Made by a program: the position numbers and the translations under genes. Positions 6,851 to 13,129 of a DNA stretch of 16,083 nt are shown here, one piece after another. The stretch covers positions 1 through 16,083 of the forward strand of contig CAYRHS010000068.1 in assembly GCA_964424125.1 (NCBI GenBank), written 5' to 3'. Under the pieces are notes generated by a model. It was given only the letters and a program-made list of their open reading frames with translations, did no database searches and had not been told where the DNA came from. Source of the stretch: CAYRHS01 sp964424125 (GTDB lineage: Bacteria; Actinomycetota; Acidimicrobiia; IMCC26256; JAOSJL01). Position 1 is the stretch's first letter. Each line of letters begins with the position of its first letter.

Positions 6851-8689
6851 ATGGGGCCATCGTCCATCTCCCGGCTCGAGGACATGCTCCTGCGCGGCAG
6901 TGAGTCGGAGCGGCGCCGAGCGGTCGAGATCCTCGTCTCGATCGTGCGGTGGTGCGTCGTCGTCTTCGCCGCGGTGCTCGTCGTCATCGACCCGGGCGGC
7001 ACCCGATGGTTGACGGCCGGCGCGCTTGCCCTCCTGGCCTCCACCAACCTCGTGGCCACGGTCGTCGTCCGTCGGCCGCGCTCGCTGGACACGATCCAGG
7101 TGGTCGGCGTGATGGTGGTCGTCGCGGACCTCGCCGTCGTCACGCTCGCCATGTTCGACGACGTGGGGAGCGTCGAGCGGGCCACGTACCTCGCCGGGAT
7201 CCTGGTCGTCTTCGAGGCCGCGGTGCGCTGGGCACTCCCGGGAAGCGTGCTCGCGGCGTCGACGATGGCTTCCGCGGTGGGCGCCTGGCTCGCGTACCGC
7301 GCAGACCGGCTCGGGCTCGCGCTCGACGTCGATGCGCTCGTCTTCCGCGTGGGCATGTTGCTCCTCGTCGGCCTCGTGCTCGGGCTCCTGGTCTCGCTGC
7401 TCGACTCGGCCCGCGGCCTCGTGGTCGAACGACTCCGCGAGGCGGAGGTGGTCAGCCAGTTCGCGCTCGAGGCTCCCCGCCACACACTCGACGACGCGGT
7501 GTGGCTCCTCGCAGAGATGCTCCACTCGGACCTCGAGTTCGATCGGGTGGCCATCCTCTTCTACGACGAGCCCAGCGGTCGGCTCCACCCCGTCGCGAAC
7601 GCGGGCTTCTCGGCTGCCGTGGCCGAGCTGACCCGCTCGATGCCGCCCGAGCTCGGCTTCCCCGTCGCCGAACGCGCGGGGGTCGTCTCCCGGTGCTTCG
7701 CCACCGGCCGAGCCCAGATCGTGGCCGACGTGACCCGCGATCCCGACTACATCTCGGTCGACAACGCAGTGGCGTCCGAGCTCGCTGTGCCGCTGCGTGC
7801 CGGCGGTCGTCGTCTCGGCGCGCTCGTCGTGTCCGCGACGACCAAGGACGCCTTCAGCGAGCGCGATGCCCATCTGCTCGAGATCGTCGCGGGCGAGCTC
7901 GCGCAGATCCTCGAGAACGCGAGATTGGCCGAGGTCCAGCGCGACACCATCGGGGAGCTCGAACGACTCTCGAGGTTGAAGGACGACTTCATCGCGATCA
8001 CGAGCCACGAGCTTCGTACGCCGCTGACGTCGCTGCGCGGCTTCGCCCGCGCGCTCGAAGCCCGGCGACGAGACATGACTCCGGACCAGCAGGACGAAGC
8101 GGCGCAGGTGATCGCGCGACAGGTCGAACGCCTCGGCGGCCTCGTCGAAGATCTTCTGACCGCGTCACTGGTCGACAGCGGGCGGCATGTCCCCACCCTC
8201 GAGGAGATCGAGCTCGCGCCCCTCGCCGTCGACGTCGTCACCGACACAGCCGCTACCCACCCCGACCGCGACGTCGTTCTCGACTTGCCGAACACGTTGC
8301 CGACGGTCCGTGCCGACGAATCCTTCGTCCGTCGTGTCCTCGTGAATCTCGTCGCCAACGCGTTGCGGTACTCGCGAGCCGGGACTCCGGTCACCGTCCG
8401 GGCCGAGGTCGCCAACAGCGACGTGCGCGTCGCGATCGTCGACCAGGGTCCGGGCATCCCGGAGTCCCAGATCCCGCTGCTCTTCGACCGATTCGTGCGG
8501 CTCCGGTCGCACGAGACGGAAACCCACGGAACGGGGCTCGGGCTGTTCATCGTTCGGGGGCTCGTCGAGTCGATGGGCGGCTCGGTCTCCGTGGACAGCA
8601 TGCCCGGCCAAGGCTCGTGTTTCGCCTTCACCGTACCGATCGCGGTGCGCTCCGTTCCCGAAGGAGGCAAAGCCACTCGTTCGCTGTGA
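6851..8689 (+). CDS. membrane sensor histidine kinase with GAF domain
   Basis: 612 residues. Six hydrophobic helices (about 29-46, 53-73, 82-101, 111-127, 131-148, 163-184) form a MASE-like membrane sensor with very short loops. A linker helix and a GAF domain follow (about 200-355; VAILFYDEPSGRLHPVA, then ELAVPLRAGGRRLGALVV). The HisKA dimerisation helix carries the phospho-acceptor His386 in SHELRTPL. The ATPase domain shows an N box (N499-LVANALRYS), G1 (D531-QGPGIP) and G2 (G560-TGLGL). It would autophosphorylate in response to a membrane or small-ligand signal and pass the phosphate to a response regulator. None is encoded nearby, so it is an orphan kinase. Start: ATG 6851 by -10 spacing and because it leaves a short natural cytoplasmic N-terminus; GTG 6794 and ATG 6842 are alternatives. 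It diverges from the HtrA-like pseudoprotease gene. Confidence 0.9.
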   Translation: MGPSSISRLEDMLLRGSESERRRAVEILVSIVRWCVVVFAAVLVVIDPGGTRWLTAGALALLASTNLVATVVVRRPRSLDTIQVVGVMVVVADLAVVTLAMFDDVGSVERATYLAGILVVFEAAVRWALPGSVLAASTMASAVGAWLAYRADRLGLALDVDALVFRVGMLLLVGLVLGLLVSLLDSARGLVVERLREAEVVSQFALEAPRHTLDDAVWLLAEMLHSDLEFDRVAILFYDEPSGRLHPVANAGFSAAVAELTRSMPPELGFPVAERAGVVSRCFATGRAQIVADVTRDPDYISVDNAVASELAVPLRAGGRRLGALVVSATTKDAFSERDAHLLEIVAGELAQILENARLAEVQRDTIGELERLSRLKDDFIAITSHELRTPLTSLRGFARALEARRRDMTPDQQDEAAQVIARQVERLGGLVEDLLTASLVDSGRHVPTLEEIELAPLAVDVVTDTAATHPDRDVVLDLPNTLPTVRADESFVRRVLVNLVANALRYSRAGTPVTVRAEVANSDVRVAIVDQGPGIPESQIPLLFDRFVRLRSHETETHGTGLGLFIVRGLVESMGGSVSVDSMPGQGSCFAFTVPIAVRSVPEGGKATRSL

Positions 8690-8723
8690 CGAAGACGGAA
8701 GCGGGCCGAGAGCCGGCAGTTCC

Positions 8724-8736
8724 TACAATGAACGGT
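8724..8736 (+). promoter_or_regulatory. -10 box of a leaderless promoter for moaE
   Basis: TACAAT (8724-8729) is the best -10 match in the window and lies 7 nt before GTG 8737. The in-frame ATG 8728-8730 overlaps the box itself, so it cannot be the start of a transcript made from this promoter. Confidence 0.65.
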
Positions 8737-9222
8737 GTGAACGGACCACCCATCGACTCCACCTGGGTCGACCTGACCGATGCACCGCTGCCCGTCGCGG
8801 AGGCGAGCGCGTGGGCGACGACCGCCGCCGCGGGTGCGGTCGTCACGTTCGTCGGCGTGGTTCGTGACCATTCGGAGGGCCGGCCGGGAGTGACCGGGAT
8901 CACCTACGAGGCGTATGCGGAGCCGGCCCGGCGATCACTGCGCGAGATCGCGCGGGCGACGCGTCTCCGGTGGCCGGCCGTCGAGCGAATCGTCGTCCTG
9001 CACCGCACCGGCGACCTCGGGCTCTCGGAGGCCTCGGTGCTCGTGGTCGTCTCCTCGGCGCACCGCGAGGTGGCGTTCGAGGCGGCACGCTTCGCGATCG
9101 ACACCGTGAAGGCGAGCGCACCGATCTGGAAACGTGAACACTGGGCGAAGGGTTCCGACTGGGTCGAGAGCACACGGGACGTTCAATCCGTCGGCGAGTC
9201 GGCGCTGGCGCACCGGGAGTAG
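8737..9222 (+). CDS. moaE: molybdopterin synthase catalytic subunit MoaE
   Basis: This 161-residue MoaE forms molybdopterin from cyclic pyranopterin monophosphate, together with the thiocarboxylated small subunit MoaD, in the cytoplasm. The family landmarks are present: VVTFVGVVRDHSEG (35-48) with the conserved Arg43, YEAYAEPA soon after, the stretch HRTGDLGLSEASVLVVV, and AIDTVKASAPIWKREHW. The last contains two lysines seven residues apart (Lys125, Lys132), matching the active-site pair known from E. coli MoaE. Length is normal. The start is GTG 8737, by the TACAAT box; ATG 8728 would add MNG and lies inside the promoter. No moaD or other cofactor gene is nearby, so MoaD must be encoded elsewhere. 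The gene lies 47 nt after the kinase gene and 12 nt before the small membrane protein gene, so moaE, that gene and mreB probably form one transcript. Confidence 0.93.
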   Translation: MNGPPIDSTWVDLTDAPLPVAEASAWATTAAAGAVVTFVGVVRDHSEGRPGVTGITYEAYAEPARRSLREIARATRLRWPAVERIVVLHRTGDLGLSEASVLVVVSSAHREVAFEAARFAIDTVKASAPIWKREHWAKGSDWVESTRDVQSVGESALAHRE

Positions 9223-9234
9223 ATCGGGCGGCGC

Positions 9235-9435
9235 GTGGAATTCCTGTTGATCGTCGTCGGGGTCGCCGTCGTGGGCGTCGCCGTGCTCCTCATTCGGAAC
9301 CGCACGCCGAAGTCGATGGAGTCCAGCATCTCCGAGTTCGAACGCCGGCGACGTGCGCTCGACCCCGAGCGAGGTGTCGAACGGGAACGCTCGCCGGGCT
9401 GGGAGCCCCCCGTCGACGAGGAGCCGCGTGGCTAG
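9235..9435 (+). CDS. small single-pass membrane protein upstream of and overlapping mreB
   Basis: 66 residues: an N-terminal transmembrane helix (about 3-20), a basic segment (RNRTPKSMES), then a charged helical tail (SEFERRRRALDPERG) and an acidic proline-containing end. The topology is probably Nout with a cytoplasmic tail. I do not recognise the family. It starts with GTG 9235, 12 nt after moaE. It is likely real rather than a shadow: it begins with a proper membrane helix, fills the gap exactly, and its last 8 bases overlap the mreB start (GTG 9428), an arrangement that favours coupled translation. A cytoplasmic tail next to MreB makes it a candidate membrane adaptor for the filament, but that is inference only. 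Confidence 0.62.
   Translation: MEFLLIVVGVAVVGVAVLLIRNRTPKSMESSISEFERRRRALDPERGVERERSPGWEPPVDEEPRG
9418..9423 (+). promoter_or_regulatory. ribosome binding site of mreB
   Basis: GAGGAG lies inside the end of the small membrane protein gene and ends 4 nt before GTG 9428. It decides the mreB start against the in-frame upstream extension from 9353, which would add residues foreign to MreB. Confidence 0.55.
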
Positions 9436-10435
9436 GGACATCGCGATCGACCTCGGTACCGCCAACACGCTCGTCTACGCGCGCGATCAGGGAATCGTCC
9501 TGAACGAGCCCACCGTGATCGCGCTGAACACGCGCACGATGGACGTGCTCGCGATGGGCCATGAAGCATGGCAGATGATCGGCCGCACCCCTGGATACAT
9601 CCAGGCCGTACGGCCCTTGCGGGGCGGGGCCATCACCGACTTCGAGATCACGCAACGGATGATCCGGCTGTTGTTCCACCGAGCCGGGGTCTCGCGGCTC
9701 AGCCGAGCGCGCGTGCTCATCTGCGTGCCCTCCGCGATCACGCATGTCGAGCAGCGCGCCGTGCTCGAGGCCGCGCGCCGCGCCGGCGCCTCGACGACCT
9801 ACCTGATCGAGCAACCGATGGCCGCGGCGATCGGTGCCGGGCTCCCCATCCACGAGCCGATGGGCAACATGATCGTCGACGTCGGAGGTGGCACGAGCGA
9901 GGTCGCGGTCATCTCGCTCGGCGGTGTGGTCGCGCTCGAGGCGGTACGTGTCGGCTCGTTCGACGTCGACAGCGCGATCGCTTCGTTCGTGCGCCGGGAG
10001 TTCGGGATCGCGATCGGTGAGCGGACCGCCGAGGACATCAAGCTCGCGATCGGCTCCGCGTACAAGACCGCCGACGAGTTCAAGGCCGAGGTGCGCGGTC
10101 GCGATCTGATGAGCGGGCTGCCGAAGACCGTCGTGCTCTCGCCAGAGGACGTGCGGGAAGCCATCGAGGAGCAGCTCCGAACGATCTGCGACGCGGTGAT
10201 CGGCTGTCTTGGCCAGACCCCTCCCGAGCTCGCCCAGGATCTGATCCTCCAGGGCATCCACCTCGTCGGCGGCGGCGCGATGTTGCGCGGTTTCGACCAA
10301 CGGTTGGAGGAGGAGACCTCGGTTCCGGTCCATCTGGTCGACGCGCCGCTCGAGTGCGTCGTGCTCGGCGCCGGTCACTGTCTCGAGTCCTTCGACACGT
10401 TGAAGGACATGTTCATGGCCAAACCCAGGACGTGA
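9428..10435 (+). CDS. mreB: MreB/Mbl-type rod-shape actin homologue
   Basis: This 335-residue bacterial actin forms membrane-associated filaments that position cell-wall synthesis in elongating cells. The protein opens MARDIAIDLGTANTLVY, with the phosphate-1 loop starting at Asp8. The phosphate-2 loop is D151-VGGGTSEVAVI, and the adenosine motif is G281-GGAMLRG. The PSAITHVEQRAV and LIEQPMAAAIGAG stretches are typical. Length is normal for MreB (about 330-350). GTG 9428 is chosen because it gives the classical N-terminus and has GAGGAG upstream. No mreC, mreD, pbp2 or rodA follows; the next gene is a convergent HEAT-repeat gene. This copy is therefore separate from a canonical mre operon and may be a paralogue (Mbl-like). 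It overlaps the preceding small membrane protein gene by 8 bases. Confidence 0.93.
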   Translation: MARDIAIDLGTANTLVYARDQGIVLNEPTVIALNTRTMDVLAMGHEAWQMIGRTPGYIQAVRPLRGGAITDFEITQRMIRLLFHRAGVSRLSRARVLICVPSAITHVEQRAVLEAARRAGASTTYLIEQPMAAAIGAGLPIHEPMGNMIVDVGGGTSEVAVISLGGVVALEAVRVGSFDVDSAIASFVRREFGIAIGERTAEDIKLAIGSAYKTADEFKAEVRGRDLMSGLPKTVVLSPEDVREAIEEQLRTICDAVIGCLGQTPPELAQDLILQGIHLVGGGAMLRGFDQRLEEETSVPVHLVDAPLECVVLGAGHCLESFDTLKDMFMAKPRT

Positions 10436-10448
10436 CCGCGGCCGCGCA

Positions 10449-11111
10449 TCAACGCATGAGGTCCTCGGCGGCCTGACGGGTCTGCCAGTCCCGGTCGCTT
10501 CGGGCGGCTTTCAGCGCCGCGTCCACCTCCGGCCCCTCGAAGGCGGCGAGGGCGAGCACGGCTCGCCGGCGCACGGCGGGTCGATCGCGACAGGCCGTCA
10601 GGATCGCGGGAAGACCGGAGACGTCCCCCAGGGAGCCGAGCGCCGCGACGGCCGCCTCGCGCACGAGTGAGTCGTCGTGCTCCACGGCCACGAGCGCCAG
10701 GGACGCAGTCGCGCCGACCGCACGGGCGTCGTCGCCCAGCTCGCCGAGCGCCCAGGCCGCGGTCTCGGCCACCGCCGGGTCGTCGAGCGCGGCGACGAGC
10801 CGGGCGGCGGGCCTCATCCGACCGCTGGCCGCGACCGCAGGCGCGACCTCGGCGGCTCGCCGTCGCACCGAAGCGTGGGAGTCGGAGCACGCCCGCTCCC
10901 AGAGGGAGCGGAGGTCGACGTCGGCGGGCGTCAGGCGGGCCAGTGCTCCGCAGGCAGCAACCCGGACGCGCGGGTCCGGATCCCGAAGCGCCGCTTCCAG
11001 GCGTGGGCCGTTGTCGGGCTCCGGGGGGTCGACCAGGGCCAATGCCGCGACGGCGGCGGCGCGACGCAGCGGGTCGGCGGCCCAGGAAAAGTCGTCACCG
11101 CCTGCACCCAC
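10449..11111 (-). CDS. HEAT-repeat (PBS lyase-type) protein
   Basis: 220 residues, almost entirely alpha-helical repeats of about 30 residues rich in Ala, Leu, Asp and Arg. Repeat cores such as DPDPRVRVAACGALARL, DSHASVRRRAAEVA, DPAVAETAAWALGELGD and DDSLVREAAVAALGSLGD are clear HEAT/PBS-lyase repeats. About six repeats cover the whole protein, with no other domain, signal peptide or membrane helix. Such proteins are scaffolds for protein-protein contacts in the cytoplasm; the partner cannot be deduced. GTG 11111 follows a TAGCGT box by 6 nt. The gene converges on mreB (13 nt between stops) and diverges from the sortase gene across 96 bp. Confidence 0.8.
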   Translation of the reverse strand: MGAGGDDFSWAADPLRRAAAVAALALVDPPEPDNGPRLEAALRDPDPRVRVAACGALARLTPADVDLRSLWERACSDSHASVRRRAAEVAPAVAASGRMRPAARLVAALDDPAVAETAAWALGELGDDARAVGATASLALVAVEHDDSLVREAAVAALGSLGDVSGLPAILTACRDRPAVRRRAVLALAAFEGPEVDAALKAARSDRDWQTRQAAEDLMR

Positions 11112-11123
11112 GGTCCGACGCTA
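11112..11123 (-). promoter_or_regulatory. -10 box of a leaderless promoter for the HEAT-repeat gene
   Basis: On the minus strand TAGCGT (11123 to 11118) is followed by six bases and GTG 11111. It is divergent from the sortase promoter about 75 bp away. Confidence 0.5.
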
Positions 11124-11195
11124 CAGGCCCCGGTCCGGGCTGCCGATGCGCGTGCCGAAGTCGTGCACGCGGGCGGAACCCGGTCGACAGGACCG

Positions 11196-11207
11196 TAGGA
11201 TATGGAC
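11196..11207 (+). promoter_or_regulatory. -10 box of a leaderless promoter for the sortase gene
   Basis: TAGGAT (11196-11201) lies 6 nt before GTG 11208. The in-frame ATG 11202 directly abuts the box, too close to be inside the transcript, so GTG 11208 is preferred. Confidence 0.6.
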
Positions 11208-11873
11208 GTGGGACGGCCGTTGGAACGGAGACGGCGCCGTCGCGAACGGGCCCGCCGGTACGCCTCGGCGATCGTGGGCGCGTGCCTGTCGCTGCTGCTC
11301 ATCCTGAGCGCGTCCGTAGCGGTGGGCGCGGCCGCCGACCGAGCACCGGATCCCGTCGAGGCCACCGCAACCACGACGCTCGCGCGACCGGACGACCCGA
11401 TCGGCGGTCTCCCCGAGCTTCCGAACCCCGAGCCCGCCCCCGACGATCCCTACGCGCCGGTGCCCGTGGTGGAGATCGGCTCGATCGAGATCCCGCGCAT
11501 CGGTCTCCAACACACCCTGTACTCGGGGGTCGAGCTCACCGTGCTCGACCACGGTCCCGGCCACTGGCCCGGCACGGCCGCGCCGGGCGAGTGGGGGAAC
11601 ACGGTGATCGCGGGCCATCGGGTCACGCACTCACACCCGTTTCGCGAGCTCGATCAGCTGGAACAGGGCGACGAGATCATCCTTCGCACGGCGACGGGAA
11701 CCCACACCTATACCGTCACCGGAACCGAGATCGTGGATCCGACGGCCATGCGCATCGTCCAACAACGGCCCGGTCGGTACCTGACCCTGTTCGCGTGCCA
11801 CCCTCCCGGGAGCGCCGCGCAGCGCATCGTGATCCACGGGGAGCTGGTCCCCGATTCGGCCCAAGCGGCGTGA
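11208..11873 (+). CDS. class E-like sortase (cysteine transpeptidase)
   Basis: 221 residues: a very basic cytoplasmic N-terminus (RRRRRRERARR), one membrane helix (about 19-43), a Pro/Asp-rich spacer (46-85) and the sortase beta-barrel (about 88-215). Catalytic residues are visible: His137 in VIAGHRVTH, Cys197 in LTLFACHPP and Arg206 in AAQRIVI. Sortases cut a C-terminal sorting signal of an exported protein and link it to the cell wall or to pilin subunits. The IEIPRIGLQHTLYSG opening and AGHRVTHSHPF suit actinobacterial class E/D housekeeping-type enzymes; the exact class is uncertain. No protein with an LPxTG or LAxTG tail is encoded in the visible window. A YlbL-like protease gene follows after 65 nt and may be co-transcribed, although it has its own Shine-Dalgarno. 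Confidence 0.9.
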   Translation: MGRPLERRRRRRERARRYASAIVGACLSLLLILSASVAVGAAADRAPDPVEATATTTLARPDDPIGGLPELPNPEPAPDDPYAPVPVVEIGSIEIPRIGLQHTLYSGVELTVLDHGPGHWPGTAAPGEWGNTVIAGHRVTHSHPFRELDQLEQGDEIILRTATGTHTYTVTGTEIVDPTAMRIVQQRPGRYLTLFACHPPGSAAQRIVIHGELVPDSAQAA

Positions 11874-11938
11874 CGAGGTGAGGGCCCCGTCGTACGTCAC
11901 CGGCCGTTGACTCCCCCGAACGAGCCCGGAGCAGGGAC

Positions 11939-13048
11939 GTGAGCAACGATCAGGCTCTGCCCGACATCTCCACCGACTCCACCGACGAGCCCGTCGCGGT
12001 TGGGGACTTCGAACGATCGCGGCGCCGGCGACGGATCGCCATCTGGGTCGCGCTGTCGGCGCTCGTCGTCTTGGTCGCGGCCGCACTCTTTGTCCGCGTT
12101 CCCTACCTCGTGCTCAGTCCCGGCTCGGCCACTCCCGTCGACGACGTCGTCGTCATCGACGGCGCCCAGACCTTCGAACCGACGGGCGACGTGCTCTACC
12201 TCACCGTCAGCGTCTCGCGCCGCGCGTCACCGCTCCAGCTCTTGTGGGGGTGGCTCGGGGGCGACAACGAGGTCATCCCGGAAGAGGACTACCTGGGTGG
12301 CCGGTCACGGTCCGAACAGCGCCAGGTCGGACAGGCCGCGATGGTCGAATCGCAGGAGGTCGCCACGCTCGTCGCGCTGGAGACGCTGGGCTACGACGTG
12401 CCGGTGACGGGCGACGGCGCCGAGATCCTCGCTGTCGAGGAGGGCCTGCCGGCGGACGGCGTGCTCGAGGTCGGAGACGTCATCGTCGCGGTCGACGGTC
12501 AGCCGGTCACGCTCGCCACGGACGCAGGTGAGCTGATCCGGGACCGAGAGCCCGGCGACGAGGCCGAGCTGACGATCGAGCGCGACGGGCAGCAACAGGT
12601 CGTGACCGTGGAGACCACTGCGCGTGAGGACGGCCTTCCGCTCATCGGCGTCACCCTCCAGACCAGGGACTTCGACATCGACTTCCCCATTCAGGTCGAC
12701 ATCGACACCGGTGAGGTAGGCGGTCCGAGCGCCGGCCTGGCGTTCACCCTGACGATCATCGACGAGCTGACCGAGGGGGAGCTCACCGGCGGCGAGACCG
12801 TCGCCGTGACGGGAACGATCAGCTCCGACGGTTCGGTGGGCGACGTGGGTGGTGTGGCGCAGAAGGCGGCCGCGGCTCGCGAGGCCGACGCCGTGTTGAT
12901 GATCGTTCCCGAAGGGGAAGCTGCCGACGCCGTTCCCCATGCCGGTGACATGCAGGTGGTGGGCGTCGAGAACCTCGACGATGCCCTGGCAGCGCTCGAG
13001 TCGATCGGCGGCGACCCCGTCGAGTCGCCAGTCGAGCCCGCGGCCTGA
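11939..13048 (+). CDS. YlbL-like membrane PDZ-Lon (S16) serine protease
   Basis: 369 residues: a short acidic cytoplasmic segment, a basic stop (RSRRRRR, 26-32), one transmembrane helix (33-52) and then an external part. This opens with the family-typical YLVLSPGSATPV (56-67), continues with a PDZ domain (about 150-235, LEVGDVIVAVDGQPV) and ends in a Lon-type S16 protease domain with a Ser-Lys dyad: Ser264 in GGPSAGLAF and Lys309 in GGVAQKAA, 45 residues apart as expected. Unlike Lon it has no ATPase. In Bacillus subtilis, YlbL degrades the cell-division inhibitor YneA; the substrate here is unknown. GTG 11939 is preceded by GGAG at 11928-11931 with a 7-nt spacer. Actinobacterial homologues commonly sit next to a UPF0182 gene; here one large DivIVA-domain gene lies between the two. 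Confidence 0.9.
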   Translation: MSNDQALPDISTDSTDEPVAVGDFERSRRRRRIAIWVALSALVVLVAAALFVRVPYLVLSPGSATPVDDVVVIDGAQTFEPTGDVLYLTVSVSRRASPLQLLWGWLGGDNEVIPEEDYLGGRSRSEQRQVGQAAMVESQEVATLVALETLGYDVPVTGDGAEILAVEEGLPADGVLEVGDVIVAVDGQPVTLATDAGELIRDREPGDEAELTIERDGQQQVVTVETTAREDGLPLIGVTLQTRDFDIDFPIQVDIDTGEVGGPSAGLAFTLTIIDELTEGELTGGETVAVTGTISSDGSVGDVGGVAQKAAAAREADAVLMIVPEGEAADAVPHAGDMQVVGVENLDDALAALESIGGDPVESPVEPAA

Positions 13049-13090
13049 CGACGCGCGCCGAGGATCGACCGGTCGCGGTGCCCGCAGCAA

Positions 13091-13129
13091 TACGATTGAC
13101 CGTCGCCTCGGGGGACGGGGGGTTTCGTC
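13091..13129 (+). promoter_or_regulatory. probable promoter -10 box and G-rich leader of the DivIVA-domain gene
   Basis: TACGAT (13091-13096) resembles the other -10 boxes. Here 33 nt separate it from ATG 13130, leaving a leader with a G-rich Shine-Dalgarno-like stretch (13111-13122) 7 nt before the start. No in-frame start exists at leaderless distance, so this gene appears to be leadered. A 10-bp palindrome, CGACCGGTCG, lies just upstream at 13066-13075. Confidence 0.4.

Noticed and set aside
6098..8008. 636-codon minus-strand frame under the kinase gene
   Set aside because: His/Asp/Glu/Arg-rich shadow of the GAF and HisKA coding sequence; no domain and no start signal. The plus-strand kinase has all its motifs.
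6949..9222. 757-codon plus-strand frame running through the kinase gene into moaE
   Set aside because: Only its last 161 residues are meaningful (MoaE). The upstream part is an out-of-frame Arg-rich shadow of the kinase, so it is not a fusion protein.
10437..10446. CGCGGCCGCG palindrome between the mreB and HEAT-gene stops as a bidirectional terminator
   Set aside because: A loopless 10-bp palindrome with no T-tract; such strings are expected by chance at this GC content.
11870..11900. GTGACG ... CGTCAC inverted repeat after the sortase gene as a terminator
   Set aside because: Six-base arms with a 19-nt loop and no T-tract; stability is doubtful, and the next gene on the same strand may be co-transcribed.
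13066..13075. CGACCGGTCG palindrome upstream of the DivIVA-domain promoter as an operator
   Set aside because: A single short GC palindrome, no second copy in the window and no regulator to match; too weak to list as a site.
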